From NCBI GenBank assembly GCA_021323795.1, contig JAJPKH010000183.1, positions 1-43,193 of the forward strand: 43,193 nucleotides of DNA, written 5' to 3'. The notes under the pieces were generated by a model that saw only the letters and a list, made by a program, of their open reading frames with translations, was not told the origin of the DNA and ran no database searches. Below are positions 9,774 to 18,257 of this stretch, piece by piece. The position numbers and the translations under genes were made by a program. Numbering within the stretch: position 1 is the stretch's first letter; each line of letters opens with the position of its first letter. The DNA is from Acidiferrobacteraceae bacterium (GTDB lineage Bacteria > Pseudomonadota > Gammaproteobacteria > Acidiferrobacterales > Sulfurifustaceae).

Positions 9774-12191
9774 TCAGGCCTGATACGGAGGAGCTGACGG
9801 CCTCTCGCCGCGCCGCTCCGGGGGGCGTACCCGCGGCGCGCTGCCGATTTCACCGATCGCATTGGCGATAGCCTCGTCCACCTTGTCGATCCAGACGAAC
9901 TTGAGCTTCTCGCGCGCGGCGGCGGGCACGTCCTCCAGGTCCTTCTGATTCCGCGCCGGCAGCAGTACCGTCTTGATGCCCGCACGCATGGCGGCCAGCA
10001 CTTTTTCCTTGATGCCGCCGACCGGCAAGACCAGCCCGCGCAGGCTGATTTCGCCCGTCATCGCGACGTCTTCATGCACCGTCCGTCCCGTGAGCAAGGA
10101 CACGAGCGCGATAAACATCGCCACGCCGGCGCTCGGTCCGTCTTTGGGAATCGCGCCGGCCGGCACGTGCACGTGGATGTCGCTGCGTTCGAAAATTTCC
10201 GGCTCCAGACCGAAACTGCGCGCGCGATTCTTTACCAGCGACAGCGCCGCTTGGGCGCTCTCCTTCATGACATCGCCGAGTTGCCCGGTGAGGATCAGGT
10301 TGCCCTTGCCCGGTACGCGCGACGCCTCGATGAAGAGAATATCGCCGCCGACCGGCGTCCAGGCGAGGCCGGTCGCGACGCCGGGGATGCTCGTGCGTTG
10401 CGCCACCTCACTTTCGAAGCGCTTGGCCCCGAGGATCGCGTGCAGATCGCCGGCATCGATGCGGATCTTGTCCGTCGCCCCTTCGGCGACGCGCATCGCG
10501 ACGTGACGAAACACGCGGCCGATTTCGCGCTCGAGATTACGCACGCCGGCTTCGCGGGTATAGTCGCCGATGATGGTCCGCAGCGCCTCGTCGGTGATTT
10601 CGCACTGCTCGGGTTTCAGGCCGTTCGCTTCGAGCTGCCGGCGTACGAGATAGCGGCGTGCGATCTGGAGCTTTTCTTCCTCGGTATAACCCGGGATGTC
10701 GATGATCTCCATGCGATCGCGCAGCGGTCCCGGGATCGTATCGAGCATGTTGGCGGTGCCGATGAACATGACCCGCGAGAGATCGAACGGCACGGCGAGG
10801 TAATTGTCGCGAAAGGTCGAATTCTGCTCGGGGTCGAGCACTTCGAGCAGCGCCGCGCTCGGGTCGCCGTGAAAACCCATCCCGAGCTTGTCCATCTCAT
10901 CGAGCATGAACACCGGATTGCGCGTGCCGGCCTTACGGATGCCCTGTACGACGTTGCCGGGAAGCGCGCCGATGTAGGTCCGGCGATGACCGCGGATCTC
11001 GGCTTCGTCGTGCACGCCGCCGAGCGAGACGCGCACGAACTTGCGCCCGGTCGCCCGCGCGATCGATTGGCCGAGCGAGGTCTTGCCGACGCCGGGCGGT
11101 CCGACGAAGCAAAGTATCGGGCTCTTGCCCTGCGGGTTGAGTTTGCGCACGGCCAGATACTCGAGAATGCGGCGCTTGACCTTTTCGAGGCCGTAGTGAT
11201 CCTCGTCGAGCACCTTGCGCGCCCGTTCGATATCGATCGACTCTTCGCTCAGCACCGACCAGGGCAGGGCGATCAGCCAGTCGAGATAGGAGCGGATCAT
11301 CGAATGCTCGCCGGCGCCTTCGGGCATGCGCTCCAGGCGGCTCAACTCGCGTTGCGCCTGCTCCTCGACCTCCTTCGGCATTTTCGCGTCGGCGATGGCC
11401 TTGGCGAGCTCCTCGACCTCGGCGGCTTTGGCGTCGGTTTCGCCCAGCTCCTTCTGGATGGTCTTCATCTGCTCGCGCAACAGGAATTCGCGCTGCCGCT
11501 GATCCATCGACTCCTTCGTCTGCTGACTGATTTCCTGCGTCAGCTTCAACACCTCGATGCGATGCGCGAGGAGCCGCGAAACTTTTTCGAGCCGCTCGCG
11601 CACGTCGAGCGTCTCCAGCAGCTGCTGTTTCTCCGCGGGATCGATGTCCATGAAGCTCGCGATAAGATCGGCAAGCGCGGACGCCGAGGCAGTCACCTCG
11701 ATGGCGCCGCCGAGCTCGGCCGGCACTTGCGGCAGCAGCTCGAGCGCTTCCACGGCCTGCCGCTTCAGATGCAATACGCGCGCCTCGATCTCCTTGGTAT
11801 CGGGCTCCGCAATCTCGATCGGTCGAATGCGCGCGACGAGGAAGGGATAACCCTCGAGATATTCCACGGCGCTGAAACGTCGCTGGCCTTGGCAGATGAC
11901 GTGATGCGTGCCTTCCGGCGAGGTGACGTAGCGCAGAATCGTCGCGATCGTGCCGACCGTGTGGAGATCATCCGGCCCGGGGGCATCGGTGCCCGCGTCG
12001 CGCTGCTGGATTACCCCGATCGGCCGCTCGCTGCGCATCGCTTCCTGGGCGGCGGCGATCGACCGCTGCCGGCCGACCGTCAACGGCAGGACCATGCCCG
12101 GAAACAATACCGTATGGCGCACGGGCAGGATGATGAGCGCGTCATCCGGTAGCGTCAGGGCGGGTTTTTTCGCAGTGTCTTCAGCAGCCAT
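9774..12191 (-). CDS. lon: Endopeptidase La (Lon protease)
   Basis: 805 aa; Walker A GPPGVGKTSLGQSIA, catalytic Ser region PKDGPSAGVAMFIALVSLLTGR. Confidence 0.97.
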   Translation of the reverse strand: MAAEDTAKKPALTLPDDALIILPVRHTVLFPGMVLPLTVGRQRSIAAAQEAMRSERPIGVIQQRDAGTDAPGPDDLHTVGTIATILRYVTSPEGTHHVICQGQRRFSAVEYLEGYPFLVARIRPIEIAEPDTKEIEARVLHLKRQAVEALELLPQVPAELGGAIEVTASASALADLIASFMDIDPAEKQQLLETLDVRERLEKVSRLLAHRIEVLKLTQEISQQTKESMDQRQREFLLREQMKTIQKELGETDAKAAEVEELAKAIADAKMPKEVEEQAQRELSRLERMPEGAGEHSMIRSYLDWLIALPWSVLSEESIDIERARKVLDEDHYGLEKVKRRILEYLAVRKLNPQGKSPILCFVGPPGVGKTSLGQSIARATGRKFVRVSLGGVHDEAEIRGHRRTYIGALPGNVVQGIRKAGTRNPVFMLDEMDKLGMGFHGDPSAALLEVLDPEQNSTFRDNYLAVPFDLSRVMFIGTANMLDTIPGPLRDRMEIIDIPGYTEEEKLQIARRYLVRRQLEANGLKPEQCEITDEALRTIIGDYTREAGVRNLEREIGRVFRHVAMRVAEGATDKIRIDAGDLHAILGAKRFESEVAQRTSIPGVATGLAWTPVGGDILFIEASRVPGKGNLILTGQLGDVMKESAQAALSLVKNRARSFGLEPEIFERSDIHVHVPAGAIPKDGPSAGVAMFIALVSLLTGRTVHEDVAMTGEISLRGLVLPVGGIKEKVLAAMRAGIKTVLLPARNQKDLEDVPAAAREKLKFVWIDKVDEAIANAIGEIGSAPRVRPPERRGERPSAPPYQA

Positions 12192-12200
12192 GGTATACGC

Positions 12201-12593
12201 TCACAGGCGTCGCAAATGAATCGCGATACAGCCATGCATGAATTCTTGGTGCGCCAACTCGTACAACCCCGAGGGCAGCTCGAGCCGGCGCTCGAATCGA
12301 CCGTGTGGAATTTCGAGCCGCCAGATCGTCGCGCGACGCAGTTCTTCCGGCCACGGGCGATAGCCCGTGATCCGCAGCATCCCGCAAGCGAGGCTCACCT
12401 GGACTTGATCGGGCGGCACGCCCGGAAGGGCGATCAGCAGCGCCAGCCCGGTGTCGGTTTCGAAGAGATCGACCGGCGGCTCCCAGGCGGGACCGGCGGA
12501 AGATTCCGAAGTCTGAAAGAATTGCCGCTGCAGTCGTTCCGCCCGATCGAGCAGTTCGAGCGCTTCGGCCCACATGAAGCGACGGTAACGCAT
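12201..12593 (-). CDS. Hsp20/alpha-crystallin family small heat shock protein
   Basis: Alpha-crystallin-like pattern: PPVDLFETDTGLALLIALPGVPPDQVQVSLACGMLRITGYRP ... GRFERRLELPSGLY; ends 9 nt before lon start. Confidence 0.85.
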   Translation of the reverse strand: MRYRRFMWAEALELLDRAERLQRQFFQTSESSAGPAWEPPVDLFETDTGLALLIALPGVPPDQVQVSLACGMLRITGYRPWPEELRRATIWRLEIPHGRFERRLELPSGLYELAHQEFMHGCIAIHLRRL

Positions 12594-12628
12594 AGTGGTC
12601 CCGCGAGGTCGGTAAAATCATAGGCTAC

Positions 12629-12657
12629 TAATGCGGGCGGCCGGCGCCAATATCAAC
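12629..12657 (-). promoter_or_regulatory. Candidate sigma-32 (RpoH) promoter of the hsp20-lon pair
   Basis: Minus strand GTTGATA - 14 nt - CCGCATTA compared with CTTGAAA-N13-15-CCCCATNT; about 36 nt upstream of the hsp20 ATG. Confidence 0.5.
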
Positions 12658-12958
12658 CCTCGTTCCCGAGGTGTTCCGGCGAGCCGCATTCTTCGCCGTA
12701 ATGTCATCAGGCGTAACGGCCGAAAAGCAGTCGCTTACCGCAGCTTCCTGCTTACGCGCCGCATGAGTTCGGTCATGGGTTTCGACTATACGCCTCTCGG
12801 TTCGATGAGTCGTCGCCGCGCAGTGCCGCTATCGTCGCGGCGCGAGTCTCTTTCGCCGGTCCGTATCGGTCCCGCGGTTTCCCGGCGTAGTGGTTAAGGC
12901 GAGCCGGGCAAATAGGGGCATCGCCCGGATTGTCTTGCCCACGCGGTGCGCTTTACAA

Positions 12959-13435
12959 ATGGGTATGCGAAAGCTCGCGAGCAGCAAAGCCGTGACAGCG
13001 GCGCTGGTAATAGCCATGTTGTCCGCCTGCCATTCCTTCCAAGCGCCGATGGAACAACCTATCGTGCATCTTTCCGATCTGCGGCTGCGCGACGTGCAAT
13101 TATTCGAACAGCGCTACACGCTGGCGTTGTGCGTGGAGAATCCGAATCCGCGGGAATTGCCGATTGACGGGTTGTCGTACCGGGTGCTGTTGAACAACGT
13201 CGAGTTGGGGCGCGGCGCGAGCCGGCAGTCCGTCACGATCGCGCCTTATGGGGAGAGAATTATCGAAGTCGATCTGGTCAGCAACGTGTTCTCGTTGATG
13301 CAGCGCGTCAAGGACATGGTGTCCGGCGCGGCGAAGGGGATCAACGTGTCGATCACGGGTAACATGAGTGTGGCGAACCAGCCAAGTCCGATGCCGTTTA
13401 GTTTTCAAGGCGAGTTCGGCGGCGGCCGCACGTAA
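12959..13435 (+). CDS. LEA type 2 family lipoprotein
   Basis: Lipobox signal MGMRKLASSKAVTAALVIAMLSAC; LEA-14-like NPNPRELPIDGLSYRVLLNNVELGRG. Start chosen at 12959 rather than ORF-track 12890. Confidence 0.78.
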   Translation: MGMRKLASSKAVTAALVIAMLSACHSFQAPMEQPIVHLSDLRLRDVQLFEQRYTLALCVENPNPRELPIDGLSYRVLLNNVELGRGASRQSVTIAPYGERIIEVDLVSNVFSLMQRVKDMVSGAAKGINVSITGNMSVANQPSPMPFSFQGEFGGGRT

Positions 13436-13572
13436 TATTTATATAGCCACGCGGTATAGTAGCTTCGCTCCGTTCGCGCTGCCCCCTCGTGCCGACATGG
13501 TAAGATTTGCGCGATTCTCAGAGAGCGGCGTAAGGCGGACCGCTCGCCCACTATTCTTGATAGGAGGGGTTC

Positions 13573-14232
13573 ATGGCTATACAACTTGGTGATACAGCGC
13601 CCGATTTCGAGGCGGAGACCACGGAAGGCCACATTCGGTTCCACGATTGGATAGGCAACAGCTGGGCCGTACTGTTTTCGCATCCGAAGGACTTCACGCC
13701 GGTCTGCACCACCGAGCTCGGCGCGGTCGCGAAACTCAAACCGGAATTCGACAAGCGCAACGTGAAAGTGATTGGCTTGAGCGTCGATCCCGTGGATGAC
13801 CACCGGCGCTGGGCGAAGGACATCGGGGACGCGACCGGCGCGCCGCCGAACTATCCGTTGATCGGCGATACGGATCTTAAGGTGTCGAAGCTGTATGGAA
13901 TGATTCATCCCAACGCGAGCGGCGACTCCAAGGGTCGTACCGCCGCCGACAACGCCACGGTTCGATCCGTGTTCGTTATCGGTCCCGATAAAAAAGTGAA
14001 GCTGATATTGACCTATCCGATGAGCACCGGGCGCAATTTCCATGAAGTGCTCCGCGCCATCGATTCACTGCAGCTGACCGCGAAGCACAATGTCGCGACG
14101 CCCGCCGACTGGAAGCCGGGCGAGGACGTCATTATTCCCACCTCGGTCCCCGACGACCAGGCGCGCCAGAAATTTCCGAGCGGGTGGAAGACCGTCAAGC
14201 CGTACCTCCGCGTCACGCCGCAACCCCGCTGA
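13573..14232 (+). CDS. 1-Cys peroxiredoxin (Prx6/AhpC-TSA family)
   Basis: LFSHPKDFTPVCTTELGAVAKL; only one Cys in 219 aa. Confidence 0.93.
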   Translation: MAIQLGDTAPDFEAETTEGHIRFHDWIGNSWAVLFSHPKDFTPVCTTELGAVAKLKPEFDKRNVKVIGLSVDPVDDHRRWAKDIGDATGAPPNYPLIGDTDLKVSKLYGMIHPNASGDSKGRTAADNATVRSVFVIGPDKKVKLILTYPMSTGRNFHEVLRAIDSLQLTAKHNVATPADWKPGEDVIIPTSVPDDQARQKFPSGWKTVKPYLRVTPQPR

Positions 14233-14256
14233 CATTCCGAAAAGTGCTGGTTTTCG

Positions 14257-14284
14257 ACGCCCGGCTAGCCGGGCGTTGTTTTTT
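14257..14284 (+). terminator. Rho-independent terminator of the peroxiredoxin gene
   Basis: ACGCCCGGC-TA-GCCGGGCGT (9-bp perfect stem) followed by TGTTTTTT. Confidence 0.9.
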
Positions 14285-14322
14285 CACGGAATAAAGGCAG
14301 GCGCCTCCTATCCGATTTCCAC

Positions 14323-14338
14323 TGGCATGCTTCATGCA
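14323..14338 (+). promoter_or_regulatory. Candidate sigma-54 promoter (-24/-12)
   Basis: TGGCATG-CTTC-ATGCA; GG-N10-GC spacing exact; 10 of 12 consensus positions (TGGCACG-N4-TTGCW). Confidence 0.5.
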
Positions 14339-14425
14339 CCCTACTACTATTACTCTATATAAGGAGTGATCTCACGATCACGCACTCCTATGAGAACCGG
14401 GTCATCTTATAAGGAAGCGAGGAAC

Positions 14426-15607
14426 GTGACGGCTGTACAAACGCTTTCCAACGTGGTCGGTCTCTACGCCGTCACCGAAGACGGCGTGCTAGGCGTCTAC
14501 GGGCAGGACAAGGAGTTTATAGCTGATCGGGAACTGACGGAGGCGCTCGGCGCGCAGGTGCGCCAGTTGCTCGCATCCCACCGCGCCGATGCGCACGACG
14601 ATAAGCATCGCCTGGGAGTGATTTATCGGGCGAGTGAAAAGCGCCCGTGGGGCTCGGATACATTTCTGCTGGAGCAGTCGGTGGTACGTGAAGTCTACCC
14701 CGTCAGCGGACCCCCGACGCGCGAGTTGACGGCATTCCAGAAAAAAAATCGCGAGAAAAGCATTTACCGCGCCTTGGAATTACTCATCGAGTACCGATAC
14801 GAACGGCTCCCGGACGAACCTGTTTATTGCCCCCTGCTCTATGATGGCGGCGCCTTTCTTCAGGATTGCCAGCCGGAGACAGAGGGTGCGCCGATTCCCG
14901 TGATTGAAGTCCTGAACCTCATGCCGATGATTCCGCTCGGACATCGCAATGCGCCCGCGGTTGCCAAGCTCATGAGCCGCATGCACCAGCTCATCGTGCG
15001 CAAAGACATGCGCCGCGCCGGCGTCTTTACGCTGACGGAACGGGACTATGTCACGCGCGACCAAGCGGCGGGCTCGGCGGAATTTTTCGACGCCGATAAG
15101 CGCCACGAGCGCCACCAAACACTGGAAGTCGGTATTCGTGAACGGCTGCTAACAGCGCAGCAAATGCAGCAGGTCGATCGCTTCGACCAAGTGGAGCAAT
15201 GGCTCGAGCGCCCGCATCGTCCGGCGGATGCGGCATTGCTGCGCACGTTCACGCAATTTCGTGACCTCGACAACGACCGCCTGACGTTGCTCGCGGAGAA
15301 GGCGCTGATCTACACCGCGCCCGGCGGCGCTCGTCTGCTCAATATCGGCATGAAAGACGCGTGGAATATGTACCTATTGGAGGGAACCGTGACGCTCGAA
15401 GCGGCGGATGGCGGCACGCTGCTCGTTACCGGTGGCGGCGAAAAAGCGGCGAGCCCGGTTTCATTCCTAAAACCGCGTAAGTACACCGTCACGTCGGTGA
15501 CGCCGGTGAGCTTCTTGTGGATCCATGACGCGCTGCTCGAGGCCGTGTTGACGCCATCCGGATCGCAGATGCGCCTCGCGCCCGCGTTAAAACCCTCGCG
15601 GTCGTAG
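14426..15607 (+). CDS. Uncharacterised protein with cyclic-nucleotide-binding/cupin-like C-terminal segment
   Basis: GTG start with AAGGAAGCGAGGA upstream; C-terminal beta-rich stretch APGGARLLNIGMKDAWNMYLLEGTVTLEAADGGTLLVTGGG resembles a cNMP/cupin-type jelly roll. Confidence 0.65.
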   Translation: MTAVQTLSNVVGLYAVTEDGVLGVYGQDKEFIADRELTEALGAQVRQLLASHRADAHDDKHRLGVIYRASEKRPWGSDTFLLEQSVVREVYPVSGPPTRELTAFQKKNREKSIYRALELLIEYRYERLPDEPVYCPLLYDGGAFLQDCQPETEGAPIPVIEVLNLMPMIPLGHRNAPAVAKLMSRMHQLIVRKDMRRAGVFTLTERDYVTRDQAAGSAEFFDADKRHERHQTLEVGIRERLLTAQQMQQVDRFDQVEQWLERPHRPADAALLRTFTQFRDLDNDRLTLLAEKALIYTAPGGARLLNIGMKDAWNMYLLEGTVTLEAADGGTLLVTGGGEKAASPVSFLKPRKYTVTSVTPVSFLWIHDALLEAVLTPSGSQMRLAPALKPSRS

Positions 15608-15687
15608 TCCCCTCCCGGTGCTGGCGAAGTTCGCCGGTACTGCTCACAATGCATGTCCTGTGTGCATGGCGTTCCCTGAGCGAAGCG

Positions 15688-16356
15688 ATGAACCAACGGC
15701 GCGTTTATTTCATCGAGACCGTCATATTTCTATTGATCCTGTTGCCCTCGATAGGGCTCGCGCTGGGTCCGCGCCCGGAAGATCTTAGCTTCCTCGTCGT
15801 CGCGGTGGCGGTGATTATTCACGATGTCGCCCTGACGGCGCTGGCGCTGTATTTCGTGTGGCGCAGCGGTGAAGGCATGGCCGCCGTCGGGTGGTCTGCC
15901 GTGCAGTTCGGTCGTGAAGCGGCGATAGGAGTCGCGCTGTTCATTCCGTTGTTTGTCGGTATCGCGACGCTGGAAGGGCTCCTCAACGCCCTTGGTCTGC
16001 CGACGCCGTCGGAACCGCCGTCCTATTTGCTGCCGCGCGTCGGCGTCGATTATCTCCTGGCGCTGGTATTGCTCGTCGTGGTAGCAATCGCGGAGGAGAC
16101 GATTTTTCGCGGCTATCTGCTGCGGCGCTTCACCCAGGTCGCCGGCAACCGGTTCTTGGCGGTCATTGTGTCCTCGGCGATATTCGCGCTCGGACATGCT
16201 TACCAGGGTTCGCTCGGCGTCGTCGCCGTCGGCGTCATCGGTGTCGCCTTCGCGCTGGTTTATTTTTGGCGCGGAAGCCTGATTGCGCCGATCGTCATGC
16301 ATTTCATTCAGAACTTCATCGGCCTGCTGATCGCACCGCGGTTTTTGGCGGGGTGA
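15688..16356 (+). CDS. CPBP family intramembrane metalloprotease
   Basis: Multi-pass; EETIFRGYLLRR and later ALGHAYQG motifs of the CPBP/Abi family. Start at MNQRRVYF. Confidence 0.88.
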   Translation: MNQRRVYFIETVIFLLILLPSIGLALGPRPEDLSFLVVAVAVIIHDVALTALALYFVWRSGEGMAAVGWSAVQFGREAAIGVALFIPLFVGIATLEGLLNALGLPTPSEPPSYLLPRVGVDYLLALVLLVVVAIAEETIFRGYLLRRFTQVAGNRFLAVIVSSAIFALGHAYQGSLGVVAVGVIGVAFALVYFWRGSLIAPIVMHFIQNFIGLLIAPRFLAG

Positions 16357-16395
16357 GAACGCGTCGTGGGCGCTTGTGGGTGGTTGACCCACGGC

Positions 16396-16424
16396 AAGTG
16401 ACTTTTCTTTGCTCGTGCAAAGAA
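16396..16424. repeat. Decayed copy of a dispersed palindromic intergenic repeat (tentative)
   Basis: AAGTGACTTTTCTTTGCTCGTGCAAAGAA; contains CTTTGC-TCGT-GCAAAG. Confidence 0.4.
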
Positions 16425-16454
16425 TTCAGAGACCGATTAGGGTAACGCGCGAAC

Positions 16455-16490
16455 AATCTGCCCGCGCGCGCCGTATCGCGCGGGCAGATT
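16455..16490. terminator. Strong hairpin between convergent CPBP and OmpA-family genes
   Basis: Perfect 14-bp inverted repeat AATCTGCCCGCGCG-CGCCGTAT-CGCGCGGGCAGATT; followed by GAGTTTT on plus. Confidence 0.7.
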
Positions 16491-16495
16491 GAGTT

Positions 16496-17176
16496 TTACG
16501 ATTCCGCCACAATCGGCTCGATATAGACTTCCACGCGCCGATTGAGGCGACGACCCTCGGGTGTAGCGTTGCTCGCGCGCGGCGCGCTTTCGCCGCGGCC
16601 CTCGGCGGCGAGGCGTTCGGGAATCACGCCGTGGCTGCCGAAATACTGCGAGACGGCCTGGGCGCGGCGTTGCGACAGGCTCTGGTTGTATTGCTCCGTG
16701 CCGACATTGTCGGTGTGGCCGACGACGGTGAGGTGCGTTTTGCCGTAACGGTTCACGACGTCCGAGATCTTATCCATGGTGCTGTTGAAACCGGGCTTGA
16801 TCTGCGCGGAATCGAAATCGAACGCCGTCTGGTCGGTCATCGTGACGCGTACGATGTCTCCCGGGAGCTTATCCACCTGGATGGCGCCGGCATTGCGTTC
16901 CGGCGTGAGCACTTTATCGAGATCCTGTTTCTGCTTGTCCATGTATGCGCCCACCGCGGTACCGGCGAGCCCGCCGCCGACGGCGCCGATCAGTATGCCT
17001 TTCTTCTTGTTCTTCGAGGCGAGACCCCCGACCACGGCGCCGGTGGCGGCGCCGATGATGGCCCCGCGTTGCGTGTCGGTCATCGGTTGGCGGCGGCCGG
17101 CGCTGTCGGTGGCGCAGGCGGCGACGCCGAACGCGGTGATGGCGCAGATTAAAACGGAGAGGCGAGATGGCTTCAT
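16496..17176 (-). CDS. OmpA family protein with glycine-zipper segment
   Basis: GAIIGAATGAVVGGLASKNKKKGILIGAVGGGLAGTAVGAYMDK; OmpA C-terminal LTVVGHTDNVGTEQYNQSLSQRRAQAVSQYF and GRRLNRRVEVYI; lipoprotein-like signal. Confidence 0.94.
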   Translation of the reverse strand: MKPSRLSVLICAITAFGVAACATDSAGRRQPMTDTQRGAIIGAATGAVVGGLASKNKKKGILIGAVGGGLAGTAVGAYMDKQKQDLDKVLTPERNAGAIQVDKLPGDIVRVTMTDQTAFDFDSAQIKPGFNSTMDKISDVVNRYGKTHLTVVGHTDNVGTEQYNQSLSQRRAQAVSQYFGSHGVIPERLAAEGRGESAPRASNATPEGRRLNRRVEVYIEPIVAES

Positions 17177-17305
17177 GCGTACTCCTTTCGTGCTGTCGTT
17201 GGCTCAAATATAACGTGCCCCGGGGGAGGCGGTTTACGCATCGTAGGGCGGTTTCTACAGCCGGTCGGCTGTGAGATTTTCATGAACCGCGCGCCGGCCG
17301 CGCCG

Positions 17306-18172
17306 CTAGTGCATCGATTCCTGCAGGAGCGGACGGTAGCGCCGCACGCGGTCGTCTTCGTCGCCGAGCATATGAAAGAGCGCGAGCAGGCCGTTGCGGC
17401 CGGCATTGTCGCGAAACCCCGGGTTGCGTCGGGCGATTTCCAGCAACTGCTGCATCGCCCCTTCGTAGTCATTTTTCACGACTTTGCTCGCGGCCAGCTG
17501 GTAGCGGGCGTCGAGATTCGAGGGATCGCGGCTGATCGTGCTCTCGAGGCTGCCGAGCGGCGGGGCATGCAGTGAAACGCGTATGAAGCTCAGGTGCGCC
17601 ATGAGATTACGCAGCTCGAGATCGTCGCGCACCGCCGGCGGCATGGCGCGTAGCAGCTGTTCCGCTTGCTCGAAGCGGCCGGCGAGGACGAGAAGCTTCA
17701 CCACGTCGATCGGCGTTTGGATGTTGTCGGGCTCCATCAACGCCGCTTCGGTGGCGAGCTGCAGCCCGCGGTCGGAGTCCCCGACGCCGTAGGCCTTCAC
17801 CGCTTCCGCATAAAGACGGCTCGCGCCGCGCAATGGCACGTGCTTGCTGATAAAGCTGCGCAGGCCCGCTTCGGAATCGTCGCTTTCCAGCGTGTCGACG
17901 ACTTTGGCGTCACGGTACAGCCTGATGGTGGGCACCCGCGTGATGCCCTGCTCGCGCGCGAACGGCTCGGCGTCGTCGATGTTGAAAAGCGCCAGCCGAA
18001 AACGGCCGTTGCATTGCGTCGTAAACCGGATGACGCGGGGCACGAGCATCATGCTCGGACTCACTTTGGGCGACCAATAGACGACCAATACCGGAGTCTT
18101 GGCGGAGTCTTTCAGGACGCTGTTGGAAAACGTCTCGGAACCGACGTCGACGATGTAAGCTGGGTTTGTCAT
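17306..18172 (-). CDS. Thioredoxin-fold/TPR protein (CnoX/YbbN-like) lacking the CxxC
   Basis: Trx-like N-terminus (VLVVYWSPKVSPSMMLVPRV ... GITRVPTIRLYRDAKVVDTL) then TPR-like region; start at MTNPAYIV. Confidence 0.85.
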   Translation of the reverse strand: MTNPAYIVDVGSETFSNSVLKDSAKTPVLVVYWSPKVSPSMMLVPRVIRFTTQCNGRFRLALFNIDDAEPFAREQGITRVPTIRLYRDAKVVDTLESDDSEAGLRSFISKHVPLRGASRLYAEAVKAYGVGDSDRGLQLATEAALMEPDNIQTPIDVVKLLVLAGRFEQAEQLLRAMPPAVRDDLELRNLMAHLSFIRVSLHAPPLGSLESTISRDPSNLDARYQLAASKVVKNDYEGAMQQLLEIARRNPGFRDNAGRNGLLALFHMLGDEDDRVRRYRPLLQESMH

Positions 18173-18257
18173 GAAGGACGGTAACGATACAGAAAATAGC
18201 AGCGGCAATACAAGTTCGCCACGGTATAATTGCCATGACAGTTACGAGGGCGGCTCT

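Noticed and set aside
10074-12152. 692-aa plus-strand ORF antisense to lon
   Set aside because: Low-complexity Arg/Asp/His-rich translation typical of the antisense frame in GC-rich genes; lon on the other strand is unmistakable.
12631-12897. 88-aa Arg/Ser-rich ORF between hsp20 and the LEA lipoprotein
   Set aside because: No RBS or family resemblance; overlaps the candidate hsp20 promoter.
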